From Ornithinimicrobium sp. F0845 (GTDB lineage Bacteria; Actinomycetota; Actinomycetes; Actinomycetales; Dermatophilaceae), in the NCBI RefSeq assembly GCF_023015765.1, contig NZ_JALKAL010000016.1, positions 23,647 through 87,646 on the forward strand: 64,000 bases of DNA, written 5' to 3'. The notes beneath the pieces are model-generated. The model made no database searches. It worked only from the letters and a program-made list of their open reading frames with translations, and had not been told where the DNA came from. Below are positions 45,749 to 55,384 of the stretch, one piece after another. The position numbers and the translations under genes were made by a program. Within the stretch, counting starts at the first letter, position 1; the number at the start of each line of letters is the position of its first letter.

Positions 45749-47541
45749 TGGCCATCACCACGACGCGGCCGTCTGACGAGATCGTCCCGGCACACGAGCC
45801 CGGCAGGCCCGAGAAGAGTCTGGGCAAACTCATCGTCAGCTGGATCACCACGACTGACCACAAGGTGATCGGCAATCTCTACTTCATCACCTCCGTGGCG
45901 TTCTTCATGTTCGGCGGCCTGCTCGCGCTGATCATCCGCGCCGAGCTGTGGGCACCCGGCCTGACGGTCGTGGACAACCCCGAGCAGTTCAACCAGATGT
46001 TCACGATGCACGGCACGATCATGCTGCTGCTGTTCGCCACACCCCTCTTCGCCGGGTTTGCCAACGCGCTGATGCCGCTGCAGATCGGGGCCCCGGACGT
46101 CGCGTTCCCGCGGCTCAACATGTTCGCCTACTGGCTGTTCCTGTTCGGTGGCCTGATCGCGGTCGGCGGGTTCATCACCCCCGGTGGTGCCGCGTCGTTC
46201 GGCTGGTTCGCCTACCAGCCGCTGGCCGGTGCCGCGCACAGCCCGGGGCTCGGCGGCGACCTGTGGGTGATGGGTCTGGCCCTGGCCGGGTTCGGCACCA
46301 TCCTCGGCGCCGTCAACTTCATCACCACGATCGTCTGCATGCGCGCGCCGGGCATGACCATGTTCCGGATGCCGATCTTCACGTGGACCGTCCTGGTGAC
46401 CTCCATCCTGATCCTCATGGTCTTCCCCGTGCTGGCGGCCGCGATGTTCGGCATGGCGGCCGACCGTATCGTCGGCGCCCACATCTACGACCCGGAGCAC
46501 GGCGGCGCCATGCTGTGGCAGCACCTGTTCTGGTTCTTCGGCCACCCCGAGGTCTACATCATCGCGCTGCCGTTCTTCGGCATCATCTCCGAGATCCTGC
46601 CCGTGTTCAGCCGCAAGCCGATCTTCGGCTACAAGACCCTGATCTTCGCGACGGTCGCCATCGCGGCCCTGTCGGTGAGCGTGTGGGCCCACCACATGTA
46701 CGCCACCGGGGCGGTGCTGCTGGAGTTCTTCGCGATCATGACGATGCTCATCGCGGTGCCCACGGGCGTGAAGTTCTTCAACTGGGTCGGCACCATGTGG
46801 GGCGGGCACCTCACCTTCGAGACACCGATGCTGTGGTCCCTCGGCTTCCTGGTGACCTTCCTGTTCGGTGGTCTGACGGGTGTCATCCTGGCCAGCCCGG
46901 TCCTCGACTTCCACGTCACCGACTCCTACTTCGTCGTGGCGCACTTCCACTACGTGGTGTTCGGCACCGTGGTGTTCGCGATGTTCGCCGGGTTCTACTT
47001 CTGGTGGCCCAAGCTGACCGGCCACATGCTGAGCGAGGGCTTGGGCAAGCTCCACTTCTGGATGCTGTTCCTCGGCTTCCACGGCACCTTCCTCATCCAG
47101 CACTGGCTGGGTGCGATGGGTATGCCGCGTCGCTATCCGGACTACATGCCGGAGGACGGGTTCACCTGGATGAACCAGGTGTCCACGATCTCGGCGTTCC
47201 TCCTCGGCGCCTCGATGCTGCCCTTCCTGTATGCCGTGTGGAAGAGCTTCAAGACCGAGAAGGTCACTGTGGACGACCCGTGGGGCTGGGGTGCCTCGCT
47301 GGAGTGGGCCACCTCGTGCCCGCCGCCGCGCCACAACTTCAACTGGATCCCGCGGATCCGCTCCGAGCGCCCGGCCTTCGACCTGCACCACGCCAACGTG
47401 GCCACCATGGAGTCGCCCGAGCCCGACAAGGGCGTCCTGGAGACGCTGCTGGGTGGACCGGACACTGATCCGGCGGGCCAGAAGGGCACAGAGACCGGCG
47501 GGACCAAGGGCCACGGAGAGTCGGACGGAGACGCGCGATGA
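45748..47541 (+). CDS. ctaD: cytochrome c oxidase subunit I
   Basis: The catalytic heme-copper subunit, 597 residues with twelve helices. The low-spin heme ligand lies in [29 protein letters not shown] holds the CuB His and cross-linked Tyr, [10 protein letters not shown] the other CuB histidines, and [11 protein letters not shown] the heme a3 and heme a ligands. The C-terminal 50 residues are a hydrophilic actinobacterial extension. Forms the bcc:aa3 supercomplex with qcrCAB and ctaE from this window. Confidence 0.97.
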   Translation: MAITTTRPSDEIVPAHEPGRPEKSLGKLIVSWITTTDHKVIGNLYFITSVAFFMFGGLLALIIRAELWAPGLTVVDNPEQFNQMFTMHGTIMLLLFATPLFAGFANALMPLQIGAPDVAFPRLNMFAYWLFLFGGLIAVGGFITPGGAASFGWFAYQPLAGAAHSPGLGGDLWVMGLALAGFGTILGAVNFITTIVCMRAPGMTMFRMPIFTWTVLVTSILILMVFPVLAAAMFGMAADRIVGAHIYDPEHGGAMLWQHLFWFFGHPEVYIIALPFFGIISEILPVFSRKPIFGYKTLIFATVAIAALSVSVWAHHMYATGAVLLEFFAIMTMLIAVPTGVKFFNWVGTMWGGHLTFETPMLWSLGFLVTFLFGGLTGVILASPVLDFHVTDSYFVVAHFHYVVFGTVVFAMFAGFYFWWPKLTGHMLSEGLGKLHFWMLFLGFHGTFLIQHWLGAMGMPRRYPDYMPEDGFTWMNQVSTISAFLLGASMLPFLYAVWKSFKTEKVTVDDPWGWGASLEWATSCPPPRHNFNWIPRIRSERPAFDLHHANVATMESPEPDKGVLETLLGGPDTDPAGQKGTETGGTKGHGESDGDAR

Positions 47542-47939
47542 GGGTCGAGACCAAGCTCTTCTACTACCTGGTCGCCTTCTTCGTCATCGCGGCCGCGATC
47601 TACACCTACTTCGTCGACTTCGAGGAGATGGTCGGCGTCGTCGCCCTGACCCTCACGGCGATCATGTGCGCGATGCTGGCGTGGTATCTCGGGAAGACCG
47701 GCCGCAAGCTCGACGCCCGGCCCGACGACGACCCAGAGGGCGAGATCTCGGACCAGGCCGGCCCCTACGGCCACTTCAGCCCGCACTCCTGGTGGCCCCT
47801 GGCCGTCGGCGCCTCCGGAGCGCTGTTCTTCCTCGGTGTCGCCATCGGCTGGTGGCTCACGATCATCGCCGCACCGTTCCTGGCCATCTCCGTGGTCGGG
47901 TGGGTCTTCGAGTACTTCCGCGGTGAGTACGCCGTCTGA
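47538..47939 (+). CDS. ctaF: cytochrome c oxidase subunit IV
   Basis: The small actinobacterial oxidase subunit, 133 residues with four helices (about 9-25, 32-52, 85-104 and 105-125). The [23 protein letters not shown] start and the W-rich [10 protein letters not shown] segment match CtaF. The ATG overlaps the ctaD stop (ATGA), so it is translationally coupled. Confidence 0.93.
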   Translation: MRVETKLFYYLVAFFVIAAAIYTYFVDFEEMVGVVALTLTAIMCAMLAWYLGKTGRKLDARPDDDPEGEISDQAGPYGHFSPHSWWPLAVGASGALFFLGVAIGWWLTIIAAPFLAISVVGWVFEYFRGEYAV

Positions 47940-47961
47940 TCCGGCCCCACGACATACTGCA

Positions 47962-47993
47962 CGGCCGGCGTCTCCTGCGGGAGACGCCGGCCG
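47962..47993 (+). terminator. hairpin terminator of the ctaCDF operon
   Basis: CGGCCGGCGTCTCC pairs perfectly with GGAGACGCCGGCCG around TGCG, 22 nt after the ctaF stop codon. Confidence 0.93.
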
Positions 47994-48138
47994 TTGCCGT
48001 TCCTACCCCATCTCGACCACCTCGACTACGACCTCGCCACCCGCCACCGCACCTGGCTCACCGCCGCTTGACGAACAGAGGAGCGTCGGGTTGTGCTGCG
48101 GTGCTCCGGTACTGGGCGTGGCGCTACGTCAACCGGGG

Positions 48139-48606
48139 TCAGCCCCAGCCGAGGGCGTGCAGCTTCTCGTCGTCGATTCCGAAGTGGTGGGCGATCTCGT
48201 GCACGACGGTGATGGCGATCTCCTCGATCACCTCGCCGCGGTCCTCACACATGCGTAGGGTGGGGCCGCGGAAGATCGTGATGCGGTCTGGCATCTGCCC
48301 GCCCCAGAACTCGTCACGCTCGGTGAGCGGGATCCCGTCGTAGACACCGAGGAGCTCGGGGTCGTCGGCCGGCGGTTCGTCCTCCACAAAGAAGACCACG
48401 TTGTCCAGCAGCGCCATGAGCTGGGGCGGCACCTCGTCCAGGGCGTCCCCGACGGCGTTCTCGAACTCCTCACGGCTCATCTCCACCGGTTCGTCCGGGA
48501 GGTCGGCCTCCTCCGCGTGCCGGTGCCCGTCGGTGAGGTCGTGCTGGTCCACCGGGTCCTGGGGACCGGGGGAGTCGGGACGGCTCAGGGAGTCATCGGC
48601 ATACAC
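48139..48606 (-). CDS. minimal zinc metallopeptidase-like protein
   Basis: A protein of about 155 residues. The C-terminal domain carries VVHEIAHHFGIDDEKLHALGWG, a zincin HExxHxxxxxD motif, in the compact metallopeptidase family (DUF1025-like) common in Actinobacteria. The first 40 residues are an acidic Asp/His/Pro-rich tail. A GTG at 48606, 6 nt after a CATACT box, is taken as start; the ATG at 48480 just before the conserved domain is possible. It sits between the converging cta and qcr operons. The substrate is unknown. Confidence 0.82.
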   Translation of the reverse strand: MYADDSLSRPDSPGPQDPVDQHDLTDGHRHAEEADLPDEPVEMSREEFENAVGDALDEVPPQLMALLDNVVFFVEDEPPADDPELLGVYDGIPLTERDEFWGGQMPDRITIFRGPTLRMCEDRGEVIEEIAITVVHEIAHHFGIDDEKLHALGWG

Positions 48607-48693
48607 CCCTCCAGTATGCCGAGTGGTCGACTCCCCCTCCGACCCGCCCCCTGGCAGGTTGCCGGGAACGACCCACAGGACCCTGGGCGAGGC

Positions 48694-49023
48694 AGAAGCG
48701 GGCACGTGCACGGTTTCTACCCAGCGCGCCGGGAGACGGCCGGGTAGGCGCCGGTCTCGTGCACGGTTTCTACCCAGCGCGCCGGGAGACGGCCGGGTAG
48801 AAGCCGGTCAGGTGCACGGTTTCTACCCAGCGCGCCAGGAGACGGCCGGGTAGGCGCCGGTCACGTGCACGGTTTCTACCCAGCGCGCCAGGAGACGGCC
48901 GGGTAGGCGCCGGTCTCGTGCACGGTTTCTACCCAGCGCGCCAGGAGACGGCCGGGTAGGCGCCGGTCACGTGCACGGTTTCTACCCACCACCCCGGGAT
49001 GCGGCCGGGTAGAAGCCGGTCAC
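48694..49023. repeat. six tandem 53-bp palindromic repeats
   Basis: Units begin with GTGCAC at 48706, 48759, 48812, 48865, 48918 and 48971, an exact 53-bp period; a partial tail (AGAAGCGGGCAC) precedes at 48694. Each unit holds GGTTTCTACCC and, 19 nt later, GGGTAGAAGCC or GGGTAGGCGCC, forming a hairpin with up to 11 paired bases. Copies differ at few positions; copy 6 has the most changes in the loop. The period is not a multiple of three and all frames are broken, so it is not coding. There are no unique spacers, so it is not CRISPR. Confidence 0.95.
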
Positions 49024-49125
49024 GTGTCCGACTGGCGTCGGTGCGGGTCTGTGGACAGCACGGCATCTCCGTGATCGCGGAGGTCGCGTGCCTCGTCGGG
49101 GATGCTTCGTGGTGCAGGGCGCATG

Positions 49126-49163
49126 AGGACGGCCGTGGTGCCGGTGGGCACCACGGCCGTCCT
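49126..49163 (-). terminator. hairpin terminator of the qcr operon
   Basis: AGGACGGCCGTGGTGCC pairs perfectly with GGCACCACGGCCGTCCT around GGTG. It lies 40 nt beyond the qcrB stop codon on the minus strand. Confidence 0.93.
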
Positions 49164-49202
49164 GCCGTGCGTGGTGGCCCGCTCAGGGGCCGGGGAGCCG
49201 CC

Positions 49203-50966
49203 TCAGGTGCGGTCGTCCGATCGCAGACCCGCGGTCTCGTCGGCGCGCTCCACCGACTCCTTGATGGCTCGGGCCTGCCCACCGGGCAGGGCCTCCGCCT
49301 CACCGTGGTGGTGAGCCGCAGCCAGCTCGGAGGGGGTGACGGGCTCGATGCGGTCCTTGAAGTAGAACTCCGAGAGCTTGCGGCGCATCGACTCCAGCGG
49401 ACCGACCGGCCTCTCGACGCCATACTCGTCGGTGTCGGGACCCGCGGTGAGGGACAGCGGACGCTGCGCCTCGTGCTGCACCAGGTGCCACCGGTCGAAC
49501 TCGTTGAGCTCCTCGTGGACCTCGTAGAAGCGGCCCTCCGGAGTGCGCATGATGCGGCCGCTCTCCGTGCCGTGCAGGACCAGCTCGCGGTCGGCGCGCT
49601 GCAGCGACAGGCAGAGCCGTTTGACGACCATGAAGACGATGACCGGCAGGATGAAGAACAGCACGCGTAGTGCCACCGTGATGTCGTTGATCGACAGATG
49701 CAGCTTGATCGCGATGATGTCGTTGATCGTGGCGACTGCCAGGACCAGGTACATCGAGATGGCTGCGGCGCCGACGGCGGTGCGCACCGGAGCGTTGCGG
49801 GGGCGGTCCAGCAGGTGGTGCTCCCGCTTGTCGCCGGTGATCCACTGCTCGACGAACGGGTAGGCGCCCAGGATGATCCAGACGAGCGGCAGCAGGACCA
49901 GCGACCCGAGGAAGATCTGCGGACTGAACGTCACGCCGAAGATCGAGAACTCCATCCAACCGGGCAACAGTCGTAGCGCTCCGTCGGAGAACCACATATA
50001 GAAGTCCGGCTGTGAGCCCGCCGTGACCTGGCCCGGGTCGTAGGGGCCGTAGGCCCACACCGGGTTGATCGTGACCACGGCGGCGATCAGGGCCGTGACG
50101 CCGAAGACGATGAAGAAGAAGCCCCCGGCCTTGGCGGTGTAGACGGGCAGCAGCGGGAAGCCCACCACGTTGTTGTTGGTGCGGCCCGGCCCGGGGTACT
50201 GCGTGTGCTTGTGCCAGAAGACCAGGAAGATGTGCACCGCGAACAGCCCGACCAGGATCGCCGGCAGCAGCAGCACGTGGGCGATGTAGAGACGCGGGAT
50301 GATCAGCTCACCGGGGAACTGGCCGCCGAAGACGAAGAATGTCAGGTAGGTGCCGATGACCGGTGCGGAGGACATGAAGCCGTTCATCGCCCGGATGCCG
50401 GTGCCGGAGAGCAGGTCGTCCGGCAGGGAGTAGCCGGCGAAGCCCTCGATGCAGGCCAGCAGGGACAGGACCGTGCCGATGACCCAGTTGATCTCGCGCG
50501 GCTTGCGGAAGGCGCCGGTGAAGAACACGCGGGCCACGTGCAGCGCGATGCCCACGATGAACAGCAGCGCCGCCCAGTGGTGCAGCTGCCGGATGAGCAG
50601 CCCGCCCTTGATGTCGAAGGAGATGTTCAGGGTCGACGCGTAGGCCTCGCTCATCCCGACACCCTTGAGCGGCACGAAGGAGCCGTCATAGATCACGTGG
50701 CCCATGCTGGGCACGAACCAGAAGGTGAGGAAGGTCCCGGTGATCAGGCAGATGATCAGCGAGTACATCGCGATCTCGCCGAGGAGGAAGGACCAGTGGT
50801 CGGGGAAGACCTTCTTGAAGAGGCCGAAGCCCTTGGCGACGCCCAGGCGTTCGTCCGCCCAGACGACGGGGGGCGGCAGCTTGGGGTCCGCGGCGTCCGC
50901 GGTCGTCTCGGTCGCCGCCTCGGACTGGTCCCGGACCGCGCCGGCGCCCTGCGGAATGGTCGTCAT
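49203..50966 (-). CDS. qcrB: cytochrome bc1 complex cytochrome b subunit
   Basis: The quinol-oxidising membrane subunit, 587 residues. Eight helices lie between about 50 and 440. The heme-ligand His pairs are in LIRQLHHWAALLFIVGIALH and IAHVLLLPAILVGLFAVH, and the PEWY-like Qo loop appears as QPDFYMWF, an actinobacterial variant. The last 140 residues are a long hydrophilic extension typical of Actinobacteria. Its ATG overlaps the qcrA stop by 1 nt. This subunit is the target of bcc inhibitors in mycobacteria. Confidence 0.96.
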   Translation of the reverse strand: MTTIPQGAGAVRDQSEAATETTADAADPKLPPPVVWADERLGVAKGFGLFKKVFPDHWSFLLGEIAMYSLIICLITGTFLTFWFVPSMGHVIYDGSFVPLKGVGMSEAYASTLNISFDIKGGLLIRQLHHWAALLFIVGIALHVARVFFTGAFRKPREINWVIGTVLSLLACIEGFAGYSLPDDLLSGTGIRAMNGFMSSAPVIGTYLTFFVFGGQFPGELIIPRLYIAHVLLLPAILVGLFAVHIFLVFWHKHTQYPGPGRTNNNVVGFPLLPVYTAKAGGFFFIVFGVTALIAAVVTINPVWAYGPYDPGQVTAGSQPDFYMWFSDGALRLLPGWMEFSIFGVTFSPQIFLGSLVLLPLVWIILGAYPFVEQWITGDKREHHLLDRPRNAPVRTAVGAAAISMYLVLAVATINDIIAIKLHLSINDITVALRVLFFILPVIVFMVVKRLCLSLQRADRELVLHGTESGRIMRTPEGRFYEVHEELNEFDRWHLVQHEAQRPLSLTAGPDTDEYGVERPVGPLESMRRKLSEFYFKDRIEPVTPSELAAAHHHGEAEALPGGQARAIKESVERADETAGLRSDDRT

Positions 50967-52039
50967 CAGCCACGCTCCCAGTAACTCGGGCCGATCGGCT
51001 CGGCAAAGTCGTCAACCGCCACGAGATAGCCATCCTCGACGGTGATCGGCAACTGCGGCAGCGGCCGCTTGGCCGGGCCGAAGATCACCTTGCAGTCGTC
51101 CGTCATGTCGAACGTCGACTGGTGGCACGGGCAGAGCAGGTGGTGGGTCTGGCGTTCGTACAGCGCCACGGGACACCCGACGTGGGTGCAGATCTTGGAG
51201 TAGGCCACGATGCCGTCCACACCCCAGTCGCGCTGCTTCTGGCTCTTGATCTGCTCGGGGTTGAGCCGGACCAGCAGGACCGAGGAGTTGGCCTTGGCCT
51301 CCATGATCTCCAGCGCCGAGGGACCGTCCTCACCATGGGAGCTCTCACCGACGAAGCCCTCCGGCAGCACGTGGATCACCGACCCCTGCGAGACCATCTC
51401 CGGGGTGATGGGGGTGCCCGACGGGTCGATCATCAACCGCATGCCCTTGCGCCAGACGGTGTGCTCGAGCGCGTCACCGGGGAGGGGGCCGAGTCCGCCG
51501 GCCACCTGCAGGGCCAGCGGGAGCGCGAACAGGCCCAGGGCCCCGCCGGCCGTGAGCAGCAGCATCGGGCGGCGGTGCAGCTGAGCGCTGCGGTAGCCCT
51601 GGGACAGGACACCGGCCGCCTCGTTGCGGGCCTCCTCGTCGGAGGCCTGCAGGTGCCGCTCCTCGACGACCTCGGTGTCCGGCATGATCGTCTTGGCCCA
51701 GTGGACGGCACCCAGGCCGATGCCGAGCAAGGACATGGCCAGGGTCAGGCCGAGGATCACGTGGTAGAGGTTCACGTAGCCGATCACCAGGACGCTGGCG
51801 CGCAGCTCCGGGTCCACGAGGAAGTAGGCGACGATGAACCCCAGGGTGCCCAGGATCGACAGGCCGAAGAGCGTGGTCACCTGCCGCTCGGCGCGCTTGG
51901 CGGCGTCGTCGTCCACGTCGGCGCGGCGCGGGCGGTGCGGTGGCAGGCCGGGGTTCTCGAACCGGTCCGCGGCCTCCGGCTCCACATAGGTCGCGGGCTT
52001 GGCGTGCGGGTCGTGCACCGCGATCTGGTCCTCACTCAT
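50966..52039 (-). CDS. qcrA: Rieske iron-sulfur subunit of the bc1 complex
   Basis: A 357-residue actinobacterial Rieske protein. The N-terminal 55 residues are hydrophilic. Three transmembrane helices (about 54-75, 85-108 and 157-180) are followed by the cluster domain with CTHVGCPVALYE and CPCHQSTFD, providing two Cys and two His ligands. It overlaps qcrB by 1 nt and starts 2 nt after qcrC. Confidence 0.96.
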   Translation of the reverse strand: MSEDQIAVHDPHAKPATYVEPEAADRFENPGLPPHRPRRADVDDDAAKRAERQVTTLFGLSILGTLGFIVAYFLVDPELRASVLVIGYVNLYHVILGLTLAMSLLGIGLGAVHWAKTIMPDTEVVEERHLQASDEEARNEAAGVLSQGYRSAQLHRRPMLLLTAGGALGLFALPLALQVAGGLGPLPGDALEHTVWRKGMRLMIDPSGTPITPEMVSQGSVIHVLPEGFVGESSHGEDGPSALEIMEAKANSSVLLVRLNPEQIKSQKQRDWGVDGIVAYSKICTHVGCPVALYERQTHHLLCPCHQSTFDMTDDCKVIFGPAKRPLPQLPITVEDGYLVAVDDFAEPIGPSYWERG

Positions 52040-52041
52040 GC

Positions 52042-52854
52042 TCAGGCAGCCTTTCGTCCGAGCCAGACGGCCGCACCGATCAGCAGGCCGATTCCGATCG
52101 TCCAGATGAAGACGGCGTCACCGGCGGGGCCGATCGAGCCGAGGTCGTGCCCACCGAAGGAGTTGCCGCCCTCCTCGATGTTCACGATGAACGCGATCAC
52201 GTTCTCCTTCTCCTGCGGGGTGATGGTGGCGTCGTTGAAGACCGGCATGGACTGCGGGCCGGTCAGCATCGCCGAGTACATGTGACTCGGCTCGACACCC
52301 ATCAGGTCCGGGGCGAACTTGCCGCGGGTCAGTGCGCCACCCTGCGCGGAGGAGTTGTGGCACATGGCGCAGTTGGTGCGGAAGATCATGCCGCCATTGG
52401 CGATGTCGGCGTTCTCCAGGTCGGTGTACTCCTCGTCGGGCACGTCGGGCCCCGGCCCGAGGGAGGCGACGAAGGCCGCGAGCTGGTCGATCTCCTGCTG
52501 GGAGAAGTTGACCTGGTTGGGGTTGGCCGGTGCCTGCACGCCGGGGGCCGCGAGCGGCATCCGGCCGGTGCCGACCTGGAAGTCGACGGCGGCTGCACCG
52601 ACGCCCGCCAGCGAGGGACCGGCGGTGCCGTTGCCCTCGGCGTTCTTGCCGTGGCAGCTGGCGCAGTTGGCCAGGAAGAGCTTGCGGCCCTCCTCCACGT
52701 CATCGACGTCCTCGCTCGCGTTGGAGGCGGAGTAGGCGTCGGCCGGCGCGGTGGGCTGCAGCGCGGCATACGCGGTGCCGGTGAACGTCAGGCCCAGGAA
52801 CAACAGGACGATCAGGGCGATCGGGCTGCGTCGGTAGGTGGCGAGCTTGCTCAC
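52042..52854 (-). CDS. qcrC: diheme cytochrome c subunit of the bc1 complex
   Basis: A 270-residue fused diheme cytochrome. An N-terminal anchor helix (about 10-30) precedes two c-type domains with heme sites CASCH and CAMCH, and a C-terminal helix (about 243-263) anchors it again. It passes electrons directly to CtaC, replacing a soluble cytochrome c. The GTG at 52854 is preceded by GAGGAG. Upstream of it on the same strand is ctaE. Confidence 0.96.
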   Translation of the reverse strand: MSKLATYRRSPIALIVLLFLGLTFTGTAYAALQPTAPADAYSASNASEDVDDVEEGRKLFLANCASCHGKNAEGNGTAGPSLAGVGAAAVDFQVGTGRMPLAAPGVQAPANPNQVNFSQQEIDQLAAFVASLGPGPDVPDEEYTDLENADIANGGMIFRTNCAMCHNSSAQGGALTRGKFAPDLMGVEPSHMYSAMLTGPQSMPVFNDATITPQEKENVIAFIVNIEEGGNSFGGHDLGSIGPAGDAVFIWTIGIGLLIGAAVWLGRKAA

Positions 52855-52903
52855 GCGGCGCTCCTCGGTCGTAGGTCGGTCGGGACGGTGACAGTCATGC
52901 TGA

Positions 52904-53572
52904 TCACCGGAGGATGTAGATCGTGAAGAAGAGGGCGACCCACACGACGTCGACGAAGTGCCAGTAGTAGGACACGACGTGGGCACCGACCTTCTGGGCA
53001 TGGGTGTAGCGCTTGGCCGTGAAACTTCGGCCGATGATCAGCAGGAACGCGATCAGACCCCCGGCGACGTGGATGCCGTGGAAGCCGGTGGTGATGTAGA
53101 AGGCCGAGCCGTAGGGGTCGGAGTTGAGCATGACGCCCTCGGTGATGAGCGTGGCGTACTCCCAGACCTGGCCCGCGACGAAGACGGCCCCGAAGAGGTA
53201 GGTCAGGACGAACCACTCGCGCATGCCCCAACCGGACAGGTTGAACAGGCCGCCGGTGCGGGAGACGCGGCCCTCCTCGGCCTTGAACACCCCGATCTGG
53301 CACCACACCGAGGAGATGACCAGGATCGTGGTGTTGACCGCCGCGAACGGCACGTTGAGCAGGGCGGTCTTCTCGTCCCACAGCTCCGTCGAGACGGCGC
53401 GGATCGTGAAGTAGATCGCGAACAGGCCCGCGAAGAACATGATCTCGCTGGCCAGCCACACCATGGTGCCGACCATCGTCATGCTCGGACGGGTCGCGGG
53501 TCCCTGGGTCGCATCCAGGGGACGCCCCGGTGCACCCGCTGTTGCTGCTGATGTCATCGCCACGCCGGCCAT
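52904..53572 (-). CDS. ctaE: cytochrome c oxidase subunit III
   Basis: A 222-residue five-helix subunit [21 protein letters not shown] and the [16 protein letters not shown] and [16 protein letters not shown] segments are family signatures. ATG at 53572 or, five codons in, at 53557 could be the start; neither has a clear ribosome-binding site. It is the first gene of the ctaE-qcrCAB operon, divergent from the receiver-like gene at 53693. Confidence 0.94.
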   Translation of the reverse strand: MAGVAMTSAATAGAPGRPLDATQGPATRPSMTMVGTMVWLASEIMFFAGLFAIYFTIRAVSTELWDEKTALLNVPFAAVNTTILVISSVWCQIGVFKAEEGRVSRTGGLFNLSGWGMREWFVLTYLFGAVFVAGQVWEYATLITEGVMLNSDPYGSAFYITTGFHGIHVAGGLIAFLLIIGRSFTAKRYTHAQKVGAHVVSYYWHFVDVVWVALFFTIYILR

Positions 53573-53692
53573 TATTGCCTACCCGGATGGAGAAGGGACA
53601 GTGACCCTCCGTCCTGGCGCGCCCCGACTGCCAGAGACTTTCGAGGCGCCCTGTCCAGCGCCTCCCTGCGCGGGGTGAGTACCATTCGTGGC

Positions 53693-54103
53693 ATGACCGT
53701 CCCGACCGAGGCCAAGTCCGCCGTCACCGGCATCTCCGTCCTGCTCTTCAGCGATGACCGCGCCACGCGAGACGCCGTCCGCCTGGGCGTGGGGACCCGT
53801 CCGGCCGAGCACGTCGCCGTGGAGTCCTGGCACGAGTGCGCGACGGCCGACGGCGTCATGATGACGCTCAACGAGGAGAAGATCGACGTCATCATCCTCG
53901 ACGGTGAGGCGCAACCCTACGGCGGTCTGGGCGTGTGCCGGCAGATCAAGAACGAGATGTACGACTGCCCGCCGATCATGGTGCTCATCGGCCGTCCCGG
54001 CGACGGATGGCTCGCGTCCTGGTCGCAGGCGGACGCCGTCGTGTCGCACCCGCTCGACCCGGCCGCCCTGGCGCGGGGCGTGGCCGGCCTCGTGCGCCCG
54101 TGA
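53693..54103 (+). CDS. degenerate response-regulator receiver protein
   Basis: A 136-residue stand-alone receiver fold. Asp21/Asp22 (LLFSDDRATRD) and a phosphoacceptor-like Asp70 (VIILDGEAQP) are kept, but the conserved Thr/Ser after strand 4 is replaced (VLIGRPG) and the Lys before Pro is His119 (VSHPLDP). Phosphorylation control is therefore doubtful; it may act as a protein-binding module. The ATG at 53693 lies 7 nt after TACCAT (leaderless). The stop overlaps trpD as GTGA, so the two are coupled. Confidence 0.8.
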   Translation: MTVPTEAKSAVTGISVLLFSDDRATRDAVRLGVGTRPAEHVAVESWHECATADGVMMTLNEEKIDVIILDGEAQPYGGLGVCRQIKNEMYDCPPIMVLIGRPGDGWLASWSQADAVVSHPLDPAALARGVAGLVRP

Positions 54104-55152
54104 CCGAGGAGCTCACCACCTGGCCGGACCTGCTCACCACGCTGTGCTCGGGCGGGGACCTGAGCTCTGCGGAGACGTCGTGGGTGATGGACCGGGTGAT
54201 GCAGGGCGAGGCCTCACCCGCACGCCTGGCGGCCTTCCTGGCCGCGCTGCGGGTCAAGGGCGAGACTGCCCCGGAGATGCAGGGCCTGGCCGACACCATG
54301 CTCTCCCACGCCATCCGGTTCGAGGTGGAGGGTCCGAGCCTGGACATCGTGGGCACCGGCGGGGACCGGGCGCACACGGTGAACATCTCGACGATGTCCT
54401 CGGTCGTGGCCGCCAGCGCCGGGGTGCCCGTGGTCAAGCACGGCAACCGCGCGGCGTCCTCCTCGTCGGGCTCGGCCGATGTGCTCGAGGCCCTCGGCGT
54501 CCGGCTGGACGCGACGCCCGAGGACGTCGTCCGCATCTTCCACGAGGTGGGCATCACCTTCTGCTTCGCGGTCACCTTCCATCCCTCCTTCCGCCACTCT
54601 GCGGAAGTGCGCAGGGATCTGGGGATCGCAACTGCCTTCAACTTCCTCGGTCCGCTGACCAACCCCGCCCAGCCGCAGTATGCCGCGGTGGGAGTCGCCG
54701 ATGCACGCATGGCTCCGTTGGTGGCCGGGGTGTTCGCCGGTCGCGGCAAGGATGCCGCGGTCTTCCGCGGTGACGACGGGCTGGACGAGCTGACCACCTC
54801 GGGCAGCTCGAGCGTCTGGTGGGTGCGTGACGGCCGGGTCCAGCAGTTCGGCCTGTCGCCCGAGATGGTCGGTCTGAGCACCCACCCCGTCTCGGAGCTG
54901 CGCGGTGCCGACGCCCAGCACAACGCCGACGTCGCCCGCCGCCTGTTTGACGGTGAGGAGGGGGCGGCTCGCGTCGCGGTGCTGCTCAACGCCGGCACGG
55001 CCCTGGCCGTGGCGACCGAGGCGGAGCAGCCCACGTCCCAGGATGAGTTCGTGGCGCTGGTCAGCGACGGTGTCGCCCGGGCCGCCGAGGCGATCGACTC
55101 GGGCAGCGCCACGGCCCTGCTCGGCCGGTGGGCCGCCGCCACCGGGGCCTGA
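54100..55152 (+). CDS. trpD: anthranilate phosphoribosyltransferase
   Basis: Second step of tryptophan synthesis, joining anthranilate to PRPP. At 350 residues it is complete. DIVGTGGDRAHTVNIST is the PRPP-diphosphate loop, VVKHGNRAASSSSGSADVLEALG and FNFLGPLTNPAQP are anthranilate and metal sites, and GLDELTTSG is the Mg-binding DE segment. GTG overlaps the receiver-gene stop codon. It is separated from other trp genes, as in mycobacteria. Confidence 0.96.
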   Translation: MTEELTTWPDLLTTLCSGGDLSSAETSWVMDRVMQGEASPARLAAFLAALRVKGETAPEMQGLADTMLSHAIRFEVEGPSLDIVGTGGDRAHTVNISTMSSVVAASAGVPVVKHGNRAASSSSGSADVLEALGVRLDATPEDVVRIFHEVGITFCFAVTFHPSFRHSAEVRRDLGIATAFNFLGPLTNPAQPQYAAVGVADARMAPLVAGVFAGRGKDAAVFRGDDGLDELTTSGSSSVWWVRDGRVQQFGLSPEMVGLSTHPVSELRGADAQHNADVARRLFDGEEGAARVAVLLNAGTALAVATEAEQPTSQDEFVALVSDGVARAAEAIDSGSATALLGRWAAATGA

Positions 55153-55196
55153 TCGTCCTGTTCGGCCGTTGGGCTGCCGTCACCGGGGCCTGATCG
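55116..55196 (+). repeat. 41-bp tandem duplication of the trpD 3' end
   Basis: The segment 55116-55155 containing the last 12 codons and the stop of trpD is repeated at 55157-55196 with four substitutions (including CTGC to CTGT and GGTG to GTTG). Both copies end with ACCGGGGCCTGATCG. The second copy is outside the reading frame's stop and untranslated. Confidence 0.8.
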
Positions 55197-55384
55197 CCCG
55201 ACCGTCGGCAGGTCTGCCCGAAAGGCGGGGAGAGATCATCCTCGGGATGTATAGCCCTGCCCACCGCTTGTCGATAGGTTCTTGACCAGCCCGTGAAAGT
55301 GCCTTTGCACCGGGCTGACGTCACACCGAACTTCCCGCCCCGCCGGACCGGCGGTGTGCGGTCACGTCAACCAGGGGGTTACCC

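Noticed and set aside
45661..47514. A 617-codon minus-strand frame antisense to ctaD
   Set aside because: It is rich in His, Glu, Asp and Arg with no fold, opposite a certain oxidase gene.
48401..48853. Short open frames repeating VHGFYPARRETAG inside the 53-bp array
   Set aside because: The 53-bp period shifts the frame in each unit and every frame hits stops; the array is non-coding.
48694..49023. CRISPR array
   Set aside because: The whole 53-bp unit repeats with no unique spacers, and no cas genes are present.
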